A stretch of 6,174 nucleotides of DNA, from positions 1-6,174 of the forward strand of contig DAOWCB010000091.1 in the NCBI GenBank assembly GCA_030633795.1, in the 5' to 3' direction. The stretch comes from Candidatus Aminicenantota bacterium (GTDB lineage: Bacteria; Acidobacteriota; Aminicenantia; Aminicenantales; Aminicenantaceae). Under the pieces are notes generated by a model. The model had not been told where the DNA came from. It worked only from the letters and a program-made list of their open reading frames with translations, and ran no database searches. Positions 6,121-6,174 of this stretch are shown one piece after another (within the stretch, counting starts at the first letter, position 1; every line of letters starts with the position of its first letter). Made by a program: the position numbers and the translations under genes.

Positions 6121-6174
6121 GACTCCAAAACTTTTCCCAGAAAGCGTCCTAATCCTTAGTTGATCCCGGTATTC
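6121..6174 (-). other. Upstream region of the response regulator gene, unresolved
   Basis: The 54 bp show no promoter. The response regulator frame is open through it (18 codons). The other two minus-strand frames hold stops at 6156-6158 (TAA) and 6149-6151 (TAG), so an upstream gene could end here and be in an operon with the response regulator. The window is too short to tell. Confidence 0.3.

Overview
The window holds five genes, all on the minus strand. They make up an ordinary-looking signalling and metabolic neighbourhood of a Gram-negative bacterium. The Gram-negative call rests on a signal-peptide-bearing beta-barrel protein that ends in aromatic Phe, as outer membrane proteins do. 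The multi-PAS HisKA_2 kinase, the REC-GGDEF protein and the moderate, AT-leaning base composition suggest a free-living environmental lineage (deltaproteobacterial-like or a candidate phylum). The sequence alone does not fix the taxon.

Layout from the high-coordinate end, which is the direction of transcription. (1) 6120-5146 encodes a PleD-like response regulator, REC plus GGDEF, with intact phosphorylation, catalytic and product-inhibition motifs. Its frame stays open to the window edge, so its start is not certain. (2) A 156-bp gap carries a good sigma70-type promoter (TTGACA-17-TAGATT) for (3) asnA at 4989-3850, the ammonia-dependent asparagine synthetase. It is a long version with an N-terminal extension and some substitutions at conserved positions. 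(4) A 167-bp gap contains a weak hairpin and a second promoter (TTGACC-17-TAAGAT). That promoter drives (5) a two-gene operon: a GNAT acetyltransferase (3682-3095) translationally coupled by a TAATG overlap to an outer membrane beta-barrel protein (3095-2313). (6) A 188-bp intergenic region contains a strong hairpin followed by eight T on the plus strand and three 6-bp half-sites spaced exactly 11 bp apart. (7) 2124 to the window edge is a large cytoplasmic sensor histidine kinase: coiled coil, four PAS domains, HisKA_2, then an ATPase domain cut by the window end. It is unbroken through all 708 visible codons.

The genes do not form one pathway. Two are signalling proteins: the PAS kinase, whose partner is not visible, and a c-di-GMP-producing response regulator. 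They flank a biosynthetic gene and an acetyltransferase/porin-like pair. Separate promoters before asnA and before the GNAT gene suggest independent transcription units. No mobile element, CRISPR array, tRNA or rRNA is seen. I found no convincing novel system. The most notable points are the GNAT-to-OMP coupling, the divergent AsnA and the phased repeat upstream of the kinase.
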